NCBI GenBank assembly: GCA_905479495.1
Contig: CAJQMR010000002.1
Coordinates: 124,001-188,000 of the forward strand
Direction of reading: 5' to 3'
DNA: 64,000 nt
From: an uncultured Anaerolineae bacterium
GTDB lineage: Bacteria; Chloroflexota; Anaerolineae; Promineifilales; Promineifilaceae
The notes under the pieces were generated by a model. It saw only the letters and a list, made by a program, of their open reading frames with translations. It was not told the origin of the DNA and ran no database searches. Positions 1-9,500 of the stretch are shown piece after piece (within the stretch, counting starts at the first letter, position 1; the number at the start of each line of letters is the position of its first letter). The position numbers were made by a program, and so were the translations under genes.

Positions 1-584
1 ATGGCGGCCGATTCGGCAATAGCCGGGGTGCGAGCCACAATGCCGGTATCTTTCCAGGGGCCATCAGCTAAATAATCAGTGATATTGATGGCTACAAAGT
101 TGAGCATGATGGTGGTGATGACTTCATGGGCACCGGTGTAGGTGCGCAGTGCGCCCGCAATGCTGGCAAAAAGCGCGCCCATCAAGCTGCCAATGAGCAA
201 TGCCAGCGGCATGTGGACGATAAACGGCAGCCCGGTGAAGGCAAAGCCGATGGCCCCAGCAATAATGGCACCTATTAGCAGCTGTCCCTGCCCACCAATA
301 TTAAAAAGGCCAGCTTTAAAGGCAAAGGCGACGGCCAGCCCACCTAAAATGAGCGGCGTGGCTTTTTCCAGAGTGCGGCCAAAGGCATCGGCGCTGCCAA
401 AGGCCCCTTTATAGAGGGCTGTGTATGCTTCCCACGGATTGGCATCTGACAGCCACAAAATGAGGGAGCCGATGATACCTGCCAGGAGAACGGCCGTTAG
501 CGGCACACTCACCCCACGCCAAAGTTGAACCAGCCAATTGAAAATATGGTTGGTTTGCCTACGCTTGCTCGTGTCTTCTGTCAT
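1..584 (-). CDS. BMP-family (nucleoside-type) ABC transporter permease, 3' end outside window
   Basis: Integral membrane permease of the BMP/nucleoside ABC import family (YufP/NupP-like). About 194 N-terminal residues are visible. A short charged N-terminus is followed by a hydrophobic segment (PLTAVLLAGIIGSLILWL), then GGLAVAFAFKAGLFNIGGQG, which matches the characteristic FNIGxxGQ region of this family, and two further hydrophobic stretches. The ATG at 584-582 is the first start in the open frame. The gene lies 125 bp downstream of the cognate lipoprotein gene on the same strand, with a hairpin between them. The ATPase and second permease, if present, lie beyond the window edge. Family assignment is from sequence; the substrate (purine nucleosides or similar) is inference. 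Confidence 0.85.
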   Translation of the reverse strand, partial: MTEDTSKRRQTNHIFNWLVQLWRGVSVPLTAVLLAGIIGSLILWLSDANPWEAYTALYKGAFGSADAFGRTLEKATPLILGGLAVAFAFKAGLFNIGGQGQLLIGAIIAGAIGFAFTGLPFIVHMPLALLIGSLMGALFASIAGALRTYTGAHEVITTIMLNFVAINITDYLADGPWKDTGIVARTPAIAESAA

Positions 585-637
585 AAGACCACCTTTTGCA
601 GTGGAAAAGAGGGTTTTTCTGTAGGGTCATCATAACA

Positions 638-673
638 AAATGTGCGACGCACCCAAGGGCACGCCGCACATTT
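638..673 (-). terminator. Hairpin between lipoprotein and permease genes
   Basis: Arms AAATGTGCG (638-646) and CGCACATTT (665-673) are perfectly complementary over 9 bp and lie just after the lipoprotein stop on the minus strand. There is no long U-run, so it may be a leaky terminator or an mRNA 3'-end stabiliser. Such hairpins are common between highly expressed binding-protein genes and their permease genes. The role is inference. Confidence 0.45.
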
Positions 674-709
674 CTAGCTAATGATTAACACATCAGGTAG
701 GACGTGTAA

Positions 710-1927
710 TTACTCACCATAACCTGTGGAGATGGAGCCGTCTAGCAGGCCAGCATTGATTTCATCCAATGTTGTTTTGATTTCGTCAGAAACAACACCG
801 TCAAAGTCATGGAACGGGGCCAAACCAACATCACCAATAAAGTTACCGGATGGGAAGCTACCATCTTTCGCGGCAGAAATCAGGTCGAAGACGCCGGGGG
901 TGATGAGTTTCATGGCGCTGGAGACGAGGCAAGAGTGTGCTTCTGGAACGGTTTCCCATTGGTCGCTGTCCACACCGATGCAGAAGAGGCCATCATTCCC
1001 GGCAACTTCGATCAGAGCGCCGTTACCCGTTTTACCACCGGCACCAAAAATAACATCGGCACCCTGGCCAATGGCCTGAGCAGCCGTGCTGGCACCCCAT
1101 TCGGGGTCAGTAAAGGCCACATCTAGCCCACCGGGATGGTAAGTGGAGATGCTGGTCACATCTGGATTGGTGTATAAAGCACCGTTCTCATAACCTTCTT
1201 TGAAGGCGACAACGGGGGGCACAAGGTCCGTGCCCAGCACAGCGGCAATAGTATTGGTTTCGGTCAGCATACCAGCCAAGGCACCAGCCAGGAAGCCAGC
1301 TTTGTCTTCATTGAAGATGAGGCCAGCGATGTTGGGCAAGGGCCATTCTCCGTCCCACCCTTCAGGAGGTTGTGGCTCTGTTTCGAAATTGCCATCGCCA
1401 TCTTCATCAACTCCAACCCATGCGGCCGGTGGTGCCCATTGTCCCTGATCAACCCCGATAAAGTTAATCTCGGGATATGCAACGGCTGCTTCTACAGTGG
1501 CGTCGCCCAAAGCAAAGCCCACGGTTACGATAACGTCATAGCCTGCGTCGGCGAACAGGCCAATATTGGCACCATAATCTTTGGCGTCGCTGGTTTCGAT
1601 GTAATCAACCTGAGCACCTAGTTCGGCTTCGGCTTGTTGTACACCTTCCCAGGCAGATTGGTTGAAGGATTTGTCATCGATCTCGCCTACATCCGTGACC
1701 ACACCCACGCAGAAGAGTTCTTCGCTGGTGCAGTCAGCCTCAGCCATGTCTTCTTCGGCCATATCCTCTTCAGCCATGTCTTCTTCTGTGGTGGTTGTAT
1801 CCTCGGCGGTTGTGTCAGTAGCGTCTGTCTCATCAGCAGCTGGTTCATCACCACCACCGCCGCAGGCTACCAATGCCATTGCTAGAATAAGCAACAGGCT
1901 TAACAACCAAAATTTTGATTTTTGCAT
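710..1927 (-). CDS. BMP-family ABC transporter substrate-binding lipoprotein
   Basis: Extracytoplasmic binding protein of the Bmp/PnrA-like (basic membrane protein) family, expected to capture nucleosides or a similar ligand for the permease downstream. The N-terminus is a lipoprotein signal with lipobox LVAC (Cys22), followed by a glycine run and a low-complexity acidic linker with repeated AEEDM units (about residues 48-65). The domain starts at CVGVVTDVGEIDDKSFNQSAWEGV, the usual BMP N-lobe opening, and continues with IGVDQ and GADVIFGAGGKTGNG. At 405 aa it is slightly long for the family because of the linker. A clear AAGGAG ribosome site precedes ATG 1927, and a good sigma-70-type promoter lies upstream. 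Confidence 0.9.
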   Translation of the reverse strand: MQKSKFWLLSLLLILAMALVACGGGGDEPAADETDATDTTAEDTTTTEEDMAEEDMAEEDMAEADCTSEELFCVGVVTDVGEIDDKSFNQSAWEGVQQAEAELGAQVDYIETSDAKDYGANIGLFADAGYDVIVTVGFALGDATVEAAVAYPEINFIGVDQGQWAPPAAWVGVDEDGDGNFETEPQPPEGWDGEWPLPNIAGLIFNEDKAGFLAGALAGMLTETNTIAAVLGTDLVPPVVAFKEGYENGALYTNPDVTSISTYHPGGLDVAFTDPEWGASTAAQAIGQGADVIFGAGGKTGNGALIEVAGNDGLFCIGVDSDQWETVPEAHSCLVSSAMKLITPGVFDLISAAKDGSFPSGNFIGDVGLAPFHDFDGVVSDEIKTTLDEINAGLLDGSISTGYGE

Positions 1928-2006
1928 TTTTGTTCTCCTTCCTTACTAAAAACGATTGGTTGACAGTCGCAAGATGCGCTGTCTATGTCCAGTAAAAGGT
2001 CAGACG

Positions 2007-2035
2007 ATTATAGTAGTAAGCGATTAAAGCAGCAA
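2007..2035 (-). promoter_or_regulatory. Sigma-70-type promoter for the BMP lipoprotein operon
   Basis: On the minus strand TTGCTG (2035-2030) and TATAAT (2012-2007) are separated by 17 bp. The site lies about 80 bp upstream of the lipoprotein start, in the spacer after the convergent-free GT8 stop. Consensus match only; no experimental support. Confidence 0.6.
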
Positions 2036-2057
2036 CCAGCAGGAACGGCCGTTCCTC

Positions 2058-3191
2058 CTATCGTTTGCGTGATCTTCTGCTCTTTTTAGGGCGAGGTTTG
2101 GATTTGCTTTGGGGTGGGGTGGCAGACGGCCGTTTCTTTGCAGTTTTTGGCTGGGGCGGTGTAGAAATAACCCCCGTGAATTCATCAATTTTTTGCAGGA
2201 GGCTGCGCAATTTGCGGTTGCTTTGCAGCAGCGGGTACCTCTGGATCATCTCGCGGTACAGGCTGAACCAGAGCTGGAAATCATCGCGACGGCCGTAGCG
2301 ATCCATGGATCCCTTACGGCGAAACTGCCACGGCTTGAAGCCCGTGTAGTGGATGCCGTGCAGCACGTCCAGGTTAGGGTAGCCGTTCAGGCTGTGGAAA
2401 CGCAAATCAACGTTGGTCCATTGGCCAGAGTAGCGCAATGTCAGGTACTGCATCTCTGGCCAATCGAAGGCGTCGCTGACGAGCTGCTGCACAGGGGGCG
2501 TGTGAATATCGGCCATGATGGCATTGAACTCGGCCAGGGAAGGCTCCAGCACCAGCAGCGAGCTAATCACACCCATGTTGGTCGGATCGCTGGCCACGCG
2601 GTCGGTGATTTCGGCGGGGATCGGTTGGCCATGTGGACAGTCAGCGTAAATTTGGTGCCAGTTCCAGGTGTGGTCCTGGGCTACGCTGTCGGGAATAATG
2701 AAGTTGCCGTCGTCGCCCCATTCCATCACGTGGGTTTTGCGCTCGTTGACGGTTCCGGCAGGGGTGGGCAGGGTGAACAAATGGTCGTAATGGCGCAGCG
2801 GCAGCAGATCGGCGTCCAGCAGGGTGATTTTGTCATACGCAAATTTTGCGTCGGTGTGGCCCAAATCGCCATCACTACCCAGGCGCAGGGCGTGCAGGCG
2901 GGTGAAGACATAGGGGAGATACGGCCGTTTGCCTACCCGCGCATGGGGTACAAAAATCTTCTCCACGTCAATGACAAAATCATACAACTGGGCCAACGTC
3001 TGCCGTGCCGGGCGGCTGATTTCCTCTGTGACCATGCAAATGAGATCGGCCTCCGTTTTTTGGCGACGTAAGCCGTGGGCCAGCAGCAGTACCGCCGGTA
3101 GGTAGCTGTCGTTGAGCATGAGGAAGGTGACAAAGGCGTAGCGGGAACGGCCGTTTGGCTGGCGCATGGTGTTTGGGGCGGGGAATATCAT
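2058..3191 (-). CDS. Glycosyltransferase family 8 (glycogenin-like) protein
   Basis: Retaining nucleotide-sugar glycosyltransferase with a GT-A fold. The N-terminus reads YAFVTFLMLNDSYLPAVLLL, and the metal-binding DxD appears as LLDADLLPL (Asp126/Asp128). The GT8/glycogenin C-terminal signature HYTGFKPW is at 281-288. After residue 330 the protein ends in a very basic Lys/Arg/Pro/Ser tail, perhaps for binding nucleic acid or an anionic polymer (inference). ATG 3191 was kept; an in-frame ATG at 3167 (MRQPNGRSRYAF) is possible and neither has a strong ribosome site. It lies 44 bp downstream of the GH1 gene on the same strand, suggesting a shared transcript in glycan or storage-sugar metabolism. 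Acceptor unknown. Confidence 0.8.
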   Translation of the reverse strand: MIFPAPNTMRQPNGRSRYAFVTFLMLNDSYLPAVLLLAHGLRRQKTEADLICMVTEEISRPARQTLAQLYDFVIDVEKIFVPHARVGKRPYLPYVFTRLHALRLGSDGDLGHTDAKFAYDKITLLDADLLPLRHYDHLFTLPTPAGTVNERKTHVMEWGDDGNFIIPDSVAQDHTWNWHQIYADCPHGQPIPAEITDRVASDPTNMGVISSLLVLEPSLAEFNAIMADIHTPPVQQLVSDAFDWPEMQYLTLRYSGQWTNVDLRFHSLNGYPNLDVLHGIHYTGFKPWQFRRKGSMDRYGRRDDFQLWFSLYREMIQRYPLLQSNRKLRSLLQKIDEFTGVISTPPQPKTAKKRPSATPPQSKSKPRPKKSRRSRKR

Positions 3192-3192
3192 T

Positions 3193-3222
3193 AGGAGATT
3201 GGAGACTGGAGATTAGAGATTG
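3193..3222. repeat. Single arm of the GGAGATT repeat family (class A)
   Basis: A run of GGAGATT/GGAGACT/AGAGATT heptamer-like units fills most of the 44-bp spacer between the GH1 and GT8 genes. The same unit forms the arms of the inverted repeats inside purL, purDM and the YfhO fusion gene. Only one arm is present here, so it cannot fold into the long hairpin seen at the other sites. Confidence 0.7.
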
Positions 3223-3235
3223 ACATAACTTTTCA

Positions 3236-4576
3236 TTATGAATTTGCTTGGGGAGATTCCCCTCTAAAAATAGTTTGCAGCAGTTCGGGGGCGTATTTTT
3301 CTGCCTGGCGGCTGGTGAGGCTGCGGCTGTGGCAGATGTCCTGGTATAAACGGCCGCTTTCCCGCAGTCTCCGTTCTTGTGTCTCAGGATTTAGCTCAAT
3401 CAGGCCAAAGCGCTGCGTCCAGCCGCGATCCCATTCAAAATTGTCCACCAGGCTCCAATGATAGTAGCCCATCACCGGGTAGCAAAAGCTGAGCGCTCGC
3501 CACACTTCGCGCAAATGGGTTAGGAGGAAAGACGGCCGTAACCGGTCATCTTTATCCGGCACTCCATTTTCTGTAATGTAGATTGGCTTCTTGTACGGTA
3601 GCAGCGCCTCGATCAACTGGAACAGTCCAGCAGGGTAGACCTCGCCGTAATTGCCATCGCTCACCACGGCATCCGGCTCCCACTCTTGTGAGAGCAGCTC
3701 GCCAAACGGCGGGAAGTTTACATAAAAGCGCGTGTAGTAGTTCAGACCAATAAAATCGAAGCTGCCTGCCAGATTGGGGATGGTGCGACGGCCGACGGGG
3801 AAATAGAGACGGCCGTTTTGCATCGAATCCAGCCACATCCGGTTAAACAACCAATCCAGCCGTCCGGCCCACCAGCGGCTCAGCGGCGAGCTGCCGGGGC
3901 GCGCTTGCAGAACCGCCATGTTTTTGGCTACCCCTACCTGTGCTTGCGGCAATCGCTCTTTAATCGTGTGGTACGCCGCTGCATGGCAGCGTAATAAATT
4001 GGGAATAGCTCCCAGTGCGCCCTGCCAGCCGCTATGCTGGCCCAGCGGAAATGCGCCAGACAGGTAGCGCATGAACACGTAAACCATCGGCTCATTGATG
4101 GTAATCCATTTGGGAATAAGATCGCCCAATACGTCCACGACTTTGGCTGTGTAGCGTTGGAAATATTCCACCACAATCTTGCTGTTAAAGTCCCCTTTTT
4201 CCACCAGCCACAGCGGATTGCTAAAGTGGTGCAGTGTCACCATCGGCTCGATGCCCCGGTTGTGCATTCCTTGCAAAATTTCCCGGTAACGGCCTAGGGC
4301 GGCCTCGTCAAAGACGCTCGGTTCTGGCTCGATGCGGCTCCACTCCAGCGAGAGTCGGTGGGCGTTGGTGCCCATCGTGGCGGCCATATCCAAATCTTGC
4401 TCAGCGTTGGCCCACCAGTTGGCGGCCAGGCCGGACTTTTGGTTGTGCAGGATACGGCCGTCTACCTGTTCCCAAGCCCACCAATCGCTGTTTGTATTAT
4501 TACCTTCTACCTGAAAAGCGGCCGTTGCCGTTCCCCACAAAAAATCCTGCGGAAACAACAGTTGTGCCTGTGCCAT
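3236..4576 (-). CDS. Glycoside hydrolase family 1 beta-glucosidase/beta-glycosidase
   Basis: Retaining beta-glycosidase with a TIM-barrel fold. The start FPQDFLWGTATAAFQVEG is the standard GH1 N-terminal signature. The acid/base glutamate is in TINEP (Glu162) and the nucleophile in YITENG (Glu336). The C-terminal WSLVDNFEWDRGWTQRFGL is the usual aglycone/subsite signature. At 446 aa it is full length. There is no signal peptide, so it is probably cytoplasmic. It starts at ATG 4576 and is followed by the GT8 gene on the same strand. Substrate range cannot be read from sequence; GH1 enzymes are often promiscuous for glucosides, galactosides and fucosides. Confidence 0.93.
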   Translation of the reverse strand: MAQAQLLFPQDFLWGTATAAFQVEGNNTNSDWWAWEQVDGRILHNQKSGLAANWWANAEQDLDMAATMGTNAHRLSLEWSRIEPEPSVFDEAALGRYREILQGMHNRGIEPMVTLHHFSNPLWLVEKGDFNSKIVVEYFQRYTAKVVDVLGDLIPKWITINEPMVYVFMRYLSGAFPLGQHSGWQGALGAIPNLLRCHAAAYHTIKERLPQAQVGVAKNMAVLQARPGSSPLSRWWAGRLDWLFNRMWLDSMQNGRLYFPVGRRTIPNLAGSFDFIGLNYYTRFYVNFPPFGELLSQEWEPDAVVSDGNYGEVYPAGLFQLIEALLPYKKPIYITENGVPDKDDRLRPSFLLTHLREVWRALSFCYPVMGYYHWSLVDNFEWDRGWTQRFGLIELNPETQERRLRESGRLYQDICHSRSLTSRQAEKYAPELLQTIFRGESPQANS

Positions 4577-4757
4577 AACTCACTCCATTTATGAATAGTT
4601 TGCAAGTATGCCAGTTTGCAAGTTGGCGAGTTCGATTTACTGTTCACTCGCCATTATGGCACGGCCGTTATCCACTGCCAAATTCATTGACCGCAAGCAA
4701 GATCGTAACCCTGCCCTGGACAATACTCCTATTTGTAGTCTACCCAGACGATAATCT

Positions 4758-4785
4758 TTGTGTAAAAATTATCTGCTGTTATACT
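4758..4785 (+). promoter_or_regulatory. Possible promoter for the V4R gene
   Basis: TTGTGT (4758-4763) and TATACT (4780-4785) are 16 bp apart, about 55 bp before the GTG start at 4839. The -35 element is weak. The rest of the 262-bp spacer 4577-4838 shows no gene. Confidence 0.35.
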
Positions 4786-4838
4786 TGTCAAATGTGCAGT
4801 AATCATCTTATCAACTTAAGCTGGCTTCGGAGGCTTTT

Positions 4839-5474
4839 GTGAGAGACTTGGTCCCACTAAGTAATTATTATTACCCCAACAAGATGGGACGCATCATGTT
4901 AATATCACTCGAAGAAGTTATGGGCCGTAACGGCTTAAATGCCCTGCTTAACCTCATCGAGCTGCACAAATATATCCAAAATGCCCCTCCCGATAACCTG
5001 GAACGTGAATTTGATTTTGCTAATATCAGTAATATCAATCGCGGTTTGGAAGAGATTTATGGGCCACGCGGTGGCCGTGGGTTGGCGCTTCGCAGCGGCC
5101 GGGCCATCTTTTCGCGAGGGCTACGCCAATTTGGGGCGCTGGCAGGCGTCAGTGATTTGGCCTTCAAGGTGCTGCCGCTCAAAACCAAGCTCAAAATTGG
5201 CGTTCCTGCCGTGGCCCGCATTTTTACCCAGTTTAGTGACCAAACCAGCCACGTCGAGGAGATGGACGACCACTTTTTGTATACGATTGACCGTTGCTCT
5301 ATGTGCTGGGGACAACATGCGGATCGGCCCATCTGCTATATTGCGGTGGGTATTTTGCAGGAAACGTTGCGGTGGGTAAGCGGTGGTCTGGAATTTCGTG
5401 TTGATGAAATTCAGTGTCACGCAGCTGGAGCCGAAGCCTGCGTGTTCAAGATTGATAAAGAGCCGATAAAGTAG
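4839..5474 (+). CDS. V4R (4-vinyl reductase) domain sensor-like protein
   Basis: A 211-aa soluble protein ending in a V4R domain, a small-molecule-binding module found in bacteriochlorophyll biosynthesis accessory proteins and in regulators. The diagnostic C-terminus is CHAAGAEACVFKID (Cys193, Cys201), and further cysteines Cys153 and Cys156 (CSMC) and Cys166 could help form a metal or Fe-S site. The GTG start at 4839 is supported by a CGGAGG ribosome site 6 nt upstream. An in-frame ATG 15 codons further on lacks one. It is followed 109 bp later by a response regulator on the same strand, which suggests a sensing/signalling pair. Ligand unknown; no photosynthesis genes are nearby. Confidence 0.75.
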   Translation: MRDLVPLSNYYYPNKMGRIMLISLEEVMGRNGLNALLNLIELHKYIQNAPPDNLEREFDFANISNINRGLEEIYGPRGGRGLALRSGRAIFSRGLRQFGALAGVSDLAFKVLPLKTKLKIGVPAVARIFTQFSDQTSHVEEMDDHFLYTIDRCSMCWGQHADRPICYIAVGILQETLRWVSGGLEFRVDEIQCHAAGAEACVFKIDKEPIK

Positions 5475-5583
5475 TTTTTCAACAATCATAAAGCTAGCTG
5501 GAGATCATGATTGGTGCCAAGATAGGCTCTGATGAAATCTCCAGAAGTTTGCTTGAAGATAGTTGAATACCCCTTAAATCCTT

Positions 5584-6453
5584 ATGAATGAAGTAGATAA
5601 AAACAGTCAAAAAATCTTTATTGTTGAAGATGACAACGATCTGGCCGAAATGCTTCGTGCCTATTTTCGCGTTCAAGGGTACTCGGTTTCCGTGGCTTCT
5701 CGCGGGCACGATGGTGTGACTGGCATCACGGAGGACGTGCCGGATGTGGTCGTCCTGGATATTCGTCTGCCTGACATTGATGGTTACGAAGTGTGCCGTC
5801 AACTCCGTCGTTCGCGCAAAACACAGCATGTTCCCGTTATTTTTCTTACAGAAAAGCGGGAACGGGAAGATAAGCTTGCTGGATTAGAGCTGGGCGCGGT
5901 CGATTACATTACCAAGCCGTTTGATATTCAAGAACTGCGGCTGCGGGTGCGCAATGCGCTGCGCCGGGCACAAATGAGCACGTTGCTAAACCCGGTAACT
6001 GGCCTGCCAGAAGGTACGCTGGTGCGTGAGCAACTGTCTCAACTGCTAAACCAGTCCGATTGGGGCGTGGTGATGGCCGGTATTCGTGGCCTGAATAAGT
6101 TCCGCGACAAGTTTGGCTTTGTAGCTGCTGATGATGTTTCACGGGCCGTAACGCTCATGATTGCCAATGCTGTTCAGGAAAGTGGCGCGGGTGATTCATT
6201 TGTGGGCCATGCCGATTCTGGCGATTTTATCATTTTGACAACGGCCGAACTTTGCCAAAAGCTGGCAGAGCGGTGCATGGTGCGGCTCCATCCTTCCATT
6301 CAATATTTTTATCCGGCGCTGGATCGGCAGCGGCTACATGAGCTGCCTGAGTCTGAACGGTTGACGGTGCATGTGTCGGCCGTTTCTTCGCGTCAGTTTC
6401 AGGGCAAGAGCATGGAAGACCTTTTTGCGGCGTTGGCCAATCATCGGCTGTAG
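5584..6453 (+). CDS. Response regulator: REC domain plus degenerate GGDEF-like domain
   Basis: A two-domain signalling protein. The REC domain (about 9-127) has the acidic pocket Asp16/Asp17, phospho-acceptor Asp59 (VVVLDIRLPD), Thr89 and Lys111 (TKPFD), so phosphorylation is expected. A GGDEF-type domain begins near NPVTGLP (136-142), but the active-site GGDEF is replaced by DSGDF (211-215). Diguanylate cyclase activity is therefore unlikely, and a binding or dimerisation role is more probable. The ATG at 5584 is the first start in the open region. No histidine kinase lies nearby. The V4R gene just upstream may be functionally linked. Confidence 0.82.
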   Translation: MNEVDKNSQKIFIVEDDNDLAEMLRAYFRVQGYSVSVASRGHDGVTGITEDVPDVVVLDIRLPDIDGYEVCRQLRRSRKTQHVPVIFLTEKREREDKLAGLELGAVDYITKPFDIQELRLRVRNALRRAQMSTLLNPVTGLPEGTLVREQLSQLLNQSDWGVVMAGIRGLNKFRDKFGFVAADDVSRAVTLMIANAVQESGAGDSFVGHADSGDFIILTTAELCQKLAERCMVRLHPSIQYFYPALDRQRLHELPESERLTVHVSAVSSRQFQGKSMEDLFAALANHRL

Positions 6454-6520
6454 GTCTGGCTTCCGTTTTTTATCCCCCTCACATTTTGATACAATCCGCA
6501 ACTAACTTTTGCATGAAATA

Positions 6521-6550
6521 TCAGGGCTTCTTACAGCCCTGATTTTGTTT
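6521..6550 (+). terminator. Rho-independent terminator after the response regulator
   Basis: TCAGGGCT (6521-6528) and AGCCCTGA (6535-6542) form an 8-bp stem with a 6-nt loop, followed by TTTTGTTT. It sits only 5 bp before the ATG of the next gene, so it either insulates that gene or forms part of its very short leader. Confidence 0.75.
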
Positions 6551-6555
6551 GGCTT

Positions 6556-9500
6556 ATGAAGCGATTTCGTATTGATTTGTTGTTCCTGCTAGGCTTTTTG
6601 CTGCTGCCACTGCTGCTGTTTGGCAGCGTGACGCTGGGCGGCCAGACGATGCTGCCGGTGGACAACTTGTATCAATGGGCACCTTGGTCATCCTACGCCA
6701 GCGAATTTGGCCTCACCCAGCCACATAATCCCCTCATCAGCGACCTCATTATCCAAAATTACGCCTGGAAGCAGTTTGTACGGGAAACGATTTTTGCCCG
6801 TGATATCCCCTTGTGGAACCCAAACTTGTTTGCTGGGGTGCCCTTTTTAGCGGCGGGACAGCACGGCGCGTACTATCCGTTTAGTGTGCTGTTCCTCATT
6901 TTGCCGCTGGCTAAAGCGTATGGCTGGTACACCGTCAGCCAGATTTGGTTGGCGGGGGCGTTGATGTATCTGTACGGCCGTATCCTCAACCTACGCCGCC
7001 CCAGTGCCTTCATTGCCGGGCTGGTGTTTCAGGGTGGGGCGTATCTGGTGATCAGTGCGGCCGTTTTCCCCATGATTAGCGGCGCGGTGGTGTGGCTGCC
7101 GCTGCTGCTGGCGTGTGTGGAGAAGGTGATCGGTAATCAGTATTCAGTGAACAGTAATCAGTCTAGCAGCACCACTTATTGGTGGGTTGGGCTGGGTGCC
7201 GTGGCGTTGGGTTTCCAGATTTTGGCCGGGCACATTGAATTTACCATTTACACCCTCGTCGTTATGGCCGCCTACGCCGCCTGGCGGTTGGCCGCGCAGT
7301 GGTGGCAAACTCGCTCACTGATTACCGATAACCGTTTACGGATTACTGATTACCGAATACTGAAAACTGGCAGTTCACTGGCCGCCATGGTCCTTCTCGG
7401 CCTCATGCTGGGCGCGGTGCAGCTGGTGCCGCTGTACGAGCTGGGGCAGGTCAACTTCCGGCAAGAATCGGCCACGTTTGCCGAAGTGATGGATTACGGC
7501 TTCCCGGAACGCCGCATCCTGACGCTGACGCTGCCCAACTTTTTTGGCAATCCCACCCACCACAGCTACACCGATGTGTTCAGCGGCGAGGAAGTTGCTT
7601 TGAGCCAAAATTATTATGGCGAGGCTAAAACCAACACCGAATGGGGCATTAAGAACTACGTCGAAGGGGCCATTTACTTGGGTATCTTGCCCCTCTTTTT
7701 GGCAGCGCTTGGCGTGCTGGCTGGCTGGCGACGGCGCAAAACGCATGTTGGCTTTTTTGCGGCGTTGAGCTTTTTCTCGCTGGCGTTCATTTTTGGCACG
7801 CCGCTGTACGCCATTTTGTATTACGGCCTGCCGTTTGTGAACCAGCTGCACACGCCGTTCCGCTGGGTGTTCCCACTGTCATTGGCGGTGGCGGTGCTGG
7901 CGGGGTTTGGGGTGGAAAGTTTGGAGAATTGGAGAATTGGAGATTGGAGATTGGAGATTGGCCGAATCTCTAATCTCCAATCTCTAATCTCCATTTTTGC
8001 AGCCGCTGGCGGGATTTTGCTGCTGGTGGGATTGGCGGTGTCGCGAGGGGCATACGGCCGTATCCAACCCATCATCGAGCGCCTATTTTTAGGGCTGGCT
8101 GGCGCACCCACTGCCTTTGCCGATGCAACGGCGTTTTACAGTTACACGTTTTGGCAATTGCTCACACTGGGGCTGGTGCTGCTGGGCGTGGCGGTTGTGT
8201 TTTGGTTAAGCAGGTGGGGGGGCAAACGGCCGTACTGGATTCTCGCCGCTGTGTTCCTCATTATTGCCGATATTTTCCTGGCCAATCGCGGCTTCAACGC
8301 CAACAACGACCCGGCTTTGCTCGACTTCAAGCCAGAAATGGTACAGTGGCTGGAAGCCCAGCCCGGTCACTGGCGCATCACTAGCTTTGCGCCGAATGGC
8401 GATAAACCGTTCAACGCCAATTCTGCCTGGCTGTTCGATCTGCCCGATGTGCGCGGCTATGATTCGATTATCCCCAAGCAGTACACCGAGTACATGGCGG
8501 TAATTGAACCGCAGAATGAACTGCCGTTCAACCGCGTCCAGCCCATCGTCAACTGGGAATCGCTCAACTCGCCGCTGCTGGACGTGCTGGGCGTGAAGTA
8601 CGTCATCACCAGCGAGACGATTGATTTGCCCCAGTACACCGAGGTGTGGCAGGGGGAAGGCGTGCGCATCTACGAAAACGCGGCGGTCGCTCCCCGCGCC
8701 TACACGTTGCCACTCACGGCAACGGCCGTTTCCGACAATCCTCTCACCGCCATGACCACCCAATACGACCCACGCCAATTTGTGAATGTGGAACCTGAAG
8801 AGTGGACACAGGAGACCGAGCCAATCTCTGGCAGCTACCAATCTGCGGAAATCACTGGTTATTCAAACCGGGAAGTTGTGTTGGAAACGGCCGTTTCCCA
8901 ACCCAGCTGGCTCATCCTCAACGATAGTTATTTTCCGGGATGGAAGTCTTGGATACGGCCGTCCGCCGCGCCCGACGCCGAAGAGGTTGAGGTGCCCGTC
9001 ACCCGCGTCAATGGCAACTTCCGTGGCGTCGAGCTCCAGCCTGGCGAGTGGCAAGTGCGCTTCCGCTACAGCCCCACGAGCTTCCAGCTGGGCGCGCTGG
9101 GCAGCTTCATGGCCGGAATCATCTTGCTTTTTGGCGCGGTCGTCTGGGGTTGGCAACGTTTTTATCGGGCCGATGGTGAGCAAAGCGTCACCCGCTCACT
9201 CGCCAAAAACAGCCTGGCTCCGATTGCCCTGAATCTGTTCAACAAACTGATTGACTTTGGCTTTGCAGCCTTTTACCTGCGTCTGCTGGGTCCCGCTGGC
9301 TCTGGCAGCTTCCAAACCGCCATCGTCACCGCCGGAATTTTTGACATCATCGCCAACTTTGGCCTGGACATCCTGCTCATCCGCGACGTGGCCAGCGACC
9401 GCGACAAAGCGCCCAACTACCTGCTCAACACGACTGTCCTCCGCCTGGGCGCAGGCGCAGTGGCCGCCCTGCCCGTCATCGCCATCATCGCCACCACCAA

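Noticed and set aside
2109..3071. 320-aa plus-strand ORF opposite the GT8 gene
   Set aside because: The GT8 frame has clear DxD and HYTGFKPW motifs; the opposite frame shows none.
5584..6453. Active diguanylate cyclase
   Set aside because: The GGDEF site reads DSGDF, lacking the residues for GTP and metal catalysis.
7919..7995. Possible CRISPR array (tandem short repeats)
   Set aside because: Units are 7-10 nt with no unique spacers and form inverted arms; no cas genes in the window.
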